Assembly (NCBI GenBank): GCA_963787415.1
Contig: CAWBCO010000002.1
Span: 558,001 to 622,000, forward strand
DNA length: 64,000 nt
Origin: CAVUWL01 sp963787415
Lineage (GTDB): Bacteria; Actinomycetota; Thermoleophilia; Solirubrobacterales; 70-9
Direction of reading: 5' to 3'
Below, one piece after another: positions 60,218-64,000 of the stretch. Every line of letters begins with the position of its first letter. Position 1 is the first letter of the stretch. The position numbers and the translations under genes are program-made. The notes beneath the pieces were generated by a model. That model saw only the letters and a list, made by a program, of their open reading frames with translations, was not told the DNA's origin and ran no database searches.

Positions 60218-60223
60218 ATTATA
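60218..60223 (-). promoter_or_regulatory. Predicted -10 of the gltB promoter
   Basis: On the minus strand TATAAT, a perfect consensus -10, lies at 60223-60218, about 63 bases upstream of the gltB ATG. No good -35 was found at 17 bases; CACGGT is the nearest. The AGGAGGT-like CCGGGAGGTC is a plausible ribosome site just before the ATG. Region 60224-60365 shows no gene. Confidence 0.5.
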
Positions 60224-60365
60224 GGTCCGCGCTGGTCCGACCGTGTGCGAGCATTTGATCCTGGCGCAATGGCATGACGGCGGCTCCTTCGCGGTCACCG
60301 ACCAAAGGCACCTCCTCTGCCCCGCGCGATCCTCAGGCTGGTGGGTGATTCGATTGGTCTGTGAC

Positions 60366-61241
60366 CTACAGCTCGGGGACGTCGACACCCTGTGGGGTGA
60401 AGGCAAGACGGCGAATCTCGGCCCAGGCTCCGCAGCGATCTTCGAGCGCCGCGGCGACCTTGCCGGCGTCCTGCCAGGTGGTCCAAACCAACACCGAGGG
60501 ACCAGCGCCAGAGATGGTCGCGCCCAGTGCGCCCAGCCCTCCGGCGGTGTCTACCAGCTCCATCGAGAGCGGATAAAGCGCCCGCCGGCGGGGTTGGTGG
60601 ATGCGATCGGCGAGCCCCTTGGCGAGCAGGCCGAGATCGGGGAGCTGAAGTCCCAGCACCAGCTGCGCCGTGGCGGAGATATTGGCAACGGCATCGCTGA
60701 GCGGGATCGCGGCGGGAATCGCCTCTCGGGCGCGGTCGGTGGAGACCCCCTGCGCAGGAATGGCGAGGATGGCCTCCAGTCCGCTGGGCGCCTCAAAGCG
60801 GCTCGCGATCGGTCCGTTCCCCTGCCCGCAGATCACAAACCCGCCGTAAATCGCGGCGGCGACATTGTCGGGATGGCCCTCGAGCTGACTCGCGCGAACC
60901 AGCATCTCCTCCTTGGAGAGGGCCAGCTCGAAGAGGTGATCGGCGGCGAACAGTCCGGCGACGATCGCCGCCGCGCTGGAGCCAAGGCCTCGAGCAAGCG
61001 GGATCTCGCTGCGCAGGCGAAAAGTAATCCCCTCGGCGCTGTGCAGGCTCTCAAACGCCCGCACCACCAGGTTGTCGCGAGCACTCGATACCGCGAGGGA
61101 GCCGGGATCAACCGAAAACACGCCGGTCTCTTCAACCTCCAACTCAAGCTGCAGGGAGAGCGCCGCGGCCATCACGTCATACCCCGGCCCGAGGTTTGCC
61201 GAGGAGGCGGGAACGCGGATCAGTCGGCGGCGTCTTGTCAC
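60366..61241 (-). CDS. thrB: Homoserine kinase
   Basis: A 291-residue GHMP kinase that phosphorylates homoserine in threonine synthesis. RVPASSANLGPGYDVMAAAL is the substrate-binding N-terminus; the ATP loop is PLARGLGSSAAAIVAG; the C-terminal GATISGAGPSVLVW is typical. GTG 61241 places the family N-terminus at residue 9; a longer form from GTG 61307 is possible but adds unmatched sequence. It is the last gene of the lysA-hom-thrC-thrB run. Confidence 0.94.
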   Translation of the reverse strand: MTRRRRLIRVPASSANLGPGYDVMAAALSLQLELEVEETGVFSVDPGSLAVSSARDNLVVRAFESLHSAEGITFRLRSEIPLARGLGSSAAAIVAGLFAADHLFELALSKEEMLVRASQLEGHPDNVAAAIYGGFVICGQGNGPIASRFEAPSGLEAILAIPAQGVSTDRAREAIPAAIPLSDAVANISATAQLVLGLQLPDLGLLAKGLADRIHQPRRRALYPLSMELVDTAGGLGALGATISGAGPSVLVWTTWQDAGKVAAALEDRCGAWAEIRRLAFTPQGVDVPEL

Positions 61242-61329
61242 CCGTGCCCAGCCTAAAGGCGCGAGCGCCTCCACGACGCTCGAAGACCCGTTCTGAATCG
61301 CCGGCACCGAGCGGGGTGCTTGGCTTTGC

Positions 61330-62364
61330 TCAACTGAAGACGGCGAGCTCGACGTCGCTGAGATCGTTGCGGCAGTTGATCACCGCTGGCGCCTTCCCGA
61401 GCGCCGTGTCGGGGTCCTTCAAGCCGTGCCCGGTGAGCACGCAAACGACCGACTCCGGCGCCGCTGCGCCCTCAGCGACAGGCAGGCCGTGGGCCAAAAT
61501 CCCGGCGACCGAGGCCGCAGATGCCGGCTCACAGAAAACCCCTTCGCTGGCCGCCAGCCAACGATAGGCATCAAGGATCTGTTGGTCAGAGATCGCCGCG
61601 ATCCGCCCCCGCGAAGCGCTGAAGGCATCCATCGCCTCCTCCCAACGAGCCGGATTTCCGATCCGGATCGCCGAGGCCACCGTCTCGGGGTTTGCGACCG
61701 GCGCCCCGAGAACCAGGGGAGCCGCACCCTCCGCCTGAAACCCGTAGAGCAGGGGGGCGACACCCAGCTCTCGAAACCCCCGCCAGTAGGCGGTTACGTT
61801 GCCGGCATTGCCTACCGGAATAGCGAGCGCTCCCGGCGCCTCCCCAAGCTCCTCAACCACCTCAAAGGCGGCCGTCTTTTGCCCCTCGATGCGGTAGGGG
61901 TTGACCGAATTCACCAGTTCGATCGGGTGCTTTTGAGCGAGCTCGCGCACGATGCGAAGCGCGTCGTCGAAATTCCCCTGGAGGGCAATCACCCGCGCGC
62001 CATGCATCAGCGCCTGAGCCAGCTTGCCGATCGCGATCTTTCCCTCAGGGACTATCACCGCGCCGCGTAATCCGGCTCGTGCCGCATAGGCCGCCGCACT
62101 CGCTGCGGTATTGCCGGTCGAGGCGCAGATCACCGCCTCTGCCCCGCGACCCTTGGCGCGTGAGACCGCCACCGTCATCCCCCGGTCCTTAAATGACCCG
62201 GTCGGATTTGCGCCCTCGAACTTCATGTAGGCGCGGACCCCGATCCGCTCCGAAAGTCGGGGCGCCTCTATCAACGGGGTTGAGCCCTCGTTGAGCGTCA
62301 CCACCGGGTCTCCTGGCTCCAGCCCCAGACGCCCGCGGTAGCGCTCTATCAGTGGGGCAATCAT
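61330..62364 (-). CDS. thrC: Threonine synthase
   Basis: A 344-residue PLP enzyme converting phosphohomoserine to threonine. The ATG at 62364 gives MIAPLIERYRGRLGLEPGDPV. The PLP lysine lies in NPTGSFKDRGMTVAV, with ICASTGNTAASAAAYAARAG, VGNAGNVTAYWRGFREL and the C-terminal TGHGLKDP. It belongs to the short (bacterial/plant-like without N-terminal extension) class. Upstream in-frame codons overlap the hom 3' end and are not preferred. The operon order hom-thrC-thrB is typical of actinobacteria. Confidence 0.95.
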   Translation of the reverse strand: MIAPLIERYRGRLGLEPGDPVVTLNEGSTPLIEAPRLSERIGVRAYMKFEGANPTGSFKDRGMTVAVSRAKGRGAEAVICASTGNTAASAAAYAARAGLRGAVIVPEGKIAIGKLAQALMHGARVIALQGNFDDALRIVRELAQKHPIELVNSVNPYRIEGQKTAAFEVVEELGEAPGALAIPVGNAGNVTAYWRGFRELGVAPLLYGFQAEGAAPLVLGAPVANPETVASAIRIGNPARWEEAMDAFSASRGRIAAISDQQILDAYRWLAASEGVFCEPASAASVAGILAHGLPVAEGAAAPESVVCVLTGHGLKDPDTALGKAPAVINCRNDLSDVELAVFS

Positions 62365-62386
62365 CAGCTGATCGCCAAGCCGGCGC

Positions 62387-63609
62387 TCAAACGAACTCCT
62401 CCTCAATGACCCGGATCGAGCGCGGTGCAGAGCGAAGATCGTCGAGCTCGGCGATCTTTTCAACAGCTGCCTTAAAACGCGACTCAAGGCACTCGTGGAC
62501 GACCATCACCAAGCGTGCGTCCGCACCGATTCCTCGCTGTAGCACGCTCTTTACCGAAATCTCACTAGCGCCTAGCAGCTCAGCGATCTGAGCCAGCACA
62601 CCGGGGCGGTCCGCCACCTCGAGGTGTAGATAAAAGAGGAGGTAACATCGGTCACGATCGGAAGCTGAGCGAGCGGTTTAGGTACGGGTGCGTCGCCGGA
62701 GAGAATCGAGACGACGTCTCCAAGCACAGCGGAAGCAGTCTGAACCCCGCCAGCCCCAGGCCCCGACATCGTTACCTCAGTGATCGCTGGGGCCTGCACC
62801 ATCACCGCGTTGAAGGGACCCTTGACCGGCGACAGCGGGTGTCCACCGTAGAGGAAACAGGGAAAAACGCTGACGCTGATCCCACCCTCGCGGCGCTCGG
62901 CGACGCCGAGCAACTTGAGCGATAGGCCGAACTCCTTGGCGTAGGCGAGATCGTCGGGTTGGATGGTCTCGATTCCCTCATAGGCGACCTCAGTCAGGGT
63001 GACCGAGGTGTGGAAAGCGAGGCGAGCGAGGATCGCCATCTTCGCCGCGGCGTCAGCTCCATTGACGTCCTCCGTGGGGTCAGCCTCCGCGTAGCCGAGC
63101 TGCTGGGCGCGGGCCAAGACCTCTGCGTAAGCTGCTCCGCTGCTCGCCATCTCGCTGAGGATGAAGTTCGTAGTCCCGTTGACGATCCCGAAGACCTTGG
63201 AGAGCTCAGTGACGCCAAAGCTCTCCTGGATCGAACGCACGATCGGGATCACCCCCGCGACCGCCGCCTCAAAGCGCAGCTGTACCCCCGCCTCGCGGGC
63301 GATCGCAAAAAGCTGATCGCCGTGGCGGGCGAGCAGCTGCTTGTTCGCGGTGACGACTGGCCTCCCCGCCCGTAGCGCATCGAGTACGTAATCGCGCGCG
63401 GGATCAGTGCCGCCGATCAGCTCTACCACCAAGTCAGAGCCCTCTAATATCGCGCCGAAGTCCCCCTCCGATCGGGTCAGCACTCCACTTAGCTCGGGGC
63501 GCCGACCCGTTGCCGCCTCGACCGCCGCAGAGCGCTCCGTCAAGAGCTCCGCGAAGGCGGCTCCAACCGTGCCGCGTCCGAGCAGTCCGATGCGAACCGA
63601 TTCAGACAT
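62387..63609 (-). pseudogene. hom: Homoserine dehydrogenase with ACT domain, one-base frameshift
   Basis: A NAD(P)H enzyme reducing aspartate semialdehyde to homoserine. ATG 63609 starts MSESVRIGLLGRGTVGAAF. It contains GTDPARDYVLDALRAGRPVVTANKQLLA, FEAAVAGVIPIVRSIQES, GIVNGTTNFILSEM and the catalytic EADPTEDVNGADAAAKMAILA, then runs to TDVTSSF. There a T is missing from a run of T (62632-62635), and the ACT domain follows in the -1 frame: YLHLEVADRPGVLAQIAELLG to IEEEFV. Without repair the ACT feedback domain is lost and a short unrelated tail is added. It is probably a homopolymer sequencing error, less likely a real mutation. Confidence 0.88.
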
Positions 63610-64000
63610 CGCGCGAGGTGAGGTCCTCGTAGGTCTCGCGACGCACGACGACGCGGGCCTCACCGTCGCGGCAGAAGATCACCGGCGGACGAGGCACGCC
63701 GTTGTAGTTGTTGGCCATCGCGTAGCCGTAGGCTCCGGTGGCTGGGGTGACAAGCACGTCGCCGACCGTGGGGGCGGCGAGCATCGCGTCGCGGACGATG
63801 ATGTCACCGGACTCACAATGCATCCCGGCGATCGTCGCGAGGGTATCGGCCTTCGAGCCGGCTCGGTCAGCGATCAGCGCCTCATATCGTGAGCCGTAGA
63901 GCATCGGGCGGAGGTTGTCTGACATGCCACCATCGACGGCAACGTAGGTGCGAACCCCGGGGATCTCCTTGACCGTGCCGACCCTATAGGCGGTGATACC
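63602..64000 (-). CDS. lysA: Diaminopimelate decarboxylase, C-terminal part only
   Basis: Last step of lysine synthesis: meso-DAP to lysine. The window shows about 132 C-terminal codons; the start lies beyond the right edge. The segment VAVDGGMSDNLRPMLYGSRYEAL is the classical LysA region with the substrate loop, followed by GMHCESGD (active-site cysteine of the second subunit) and GAYGYAMANNYN. Its stop overlaps the hom start by about 8 bases, so the genes are coupled. Confidence 0.93.
   Translation of the reverse strand, partial: GITAYRVGTVKEIPGVRTYVAVDGGMSDNLRPMLYGSRYEALIADRAGSKADTLATIAGMHCESGDIIVRDAMLAAPTVGDVLVTPATGAYGYAMANNYNGVPRPPVIFCRDGEARVVVRRETYEDLTSRDV

Noticed and set aside
1..64000. 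CRISPR arrays, prophage, restriction-modification or toxin-antitoxin loci
   Set aside because: No regularly spaced repeats, phage structural genes, methylase motifs or small paired toxin genes were recognised.

Overview
This is 64 kb of a GC-rich, densely packed bacterial chromosome with many 1-30 bp gene overlaps and many GTG/TTG starts. The gene set points to an actinobacterium: a MoeZ/CysO/CysM/Mec-type sulfur-carrier cysteine pathway, a MarP-like protease, a WS/DGAT acyltransferase, and a lysA-hom-thrC-thrB order. A deep lineage such as Thermoleophilia/Solirubrobacterales is my inference from gene content only. No rRNA, tRNA or CRISPR array was recognised.

Layout. 1-8.1 kb (mostly minus): a truncated D-Ala-D-Ala carboxypeptidase, a LysM protein, pyrF, an HU protein, the tldD/tldE pair with two coupled small genes, a CDF metal exporter, rdgB and rph. 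8.3-16.2 kb (plus): a glycosyltransferase, a coiled-coil protein, nadB, hyuA/hyuB, a DUF1802 protein and a degenerate peptidase-like protein. 16.2-22.3 kb (minus): the cysteine pathway (moeZ-like, cysO, cysM, JAMM protease, DUF2007) split by a group II intron of about 2.1 kb. 22.6-30.5 kb: htpX, then an Rrf2 regulator with sufC-sufS-sufU, a convergent VOC gene, and Rieske-sufB-sufD. 30.5-40.7 kb: small conserved genes, ispH, WS/DGAT, fxsA, a flippase-like membrane protein, a DrrAB-type ABC exporter, a DUF59 Fe-S factor and a HAD phosphatase. 40.8-41.7 kb: a complete IS5-type insertion sequence. 41.7-50.1 kb: an AddB/AddA-like helicase-nuclease pair, xseB/xseA and an HxlR regulator. 50.2-55.5 kb: a MarP-like protease, a class B PBP, a lipoprotein, an SRPBCC protein, an FHA protein and a coiled-coil protein. 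55.5-64 kb (minus): gltB, thrB, thrC, hom and the 3' part of lysA.

How parts fit. Two sulfur systems lie next to each other. MoeZ-like and CysO should make a protein thiocarboxylate that CysM uses to build cysteine and the JAMM protease releases. The Suf genes consume cysteine sulfur to build Fe-S clusters, under an Rrf2 protein with three conserved cysteines. Two promoter-level repeats support linked regulation: an almost identical 17-bp element at moeZ and cysM, and an IscR-type dyad at rrf2-sufCSU and Rieske-sufBD. Two genes that should be intact (sufU and hom) each carry a one-base frameshift, so either sequence errors or real lesions are present.
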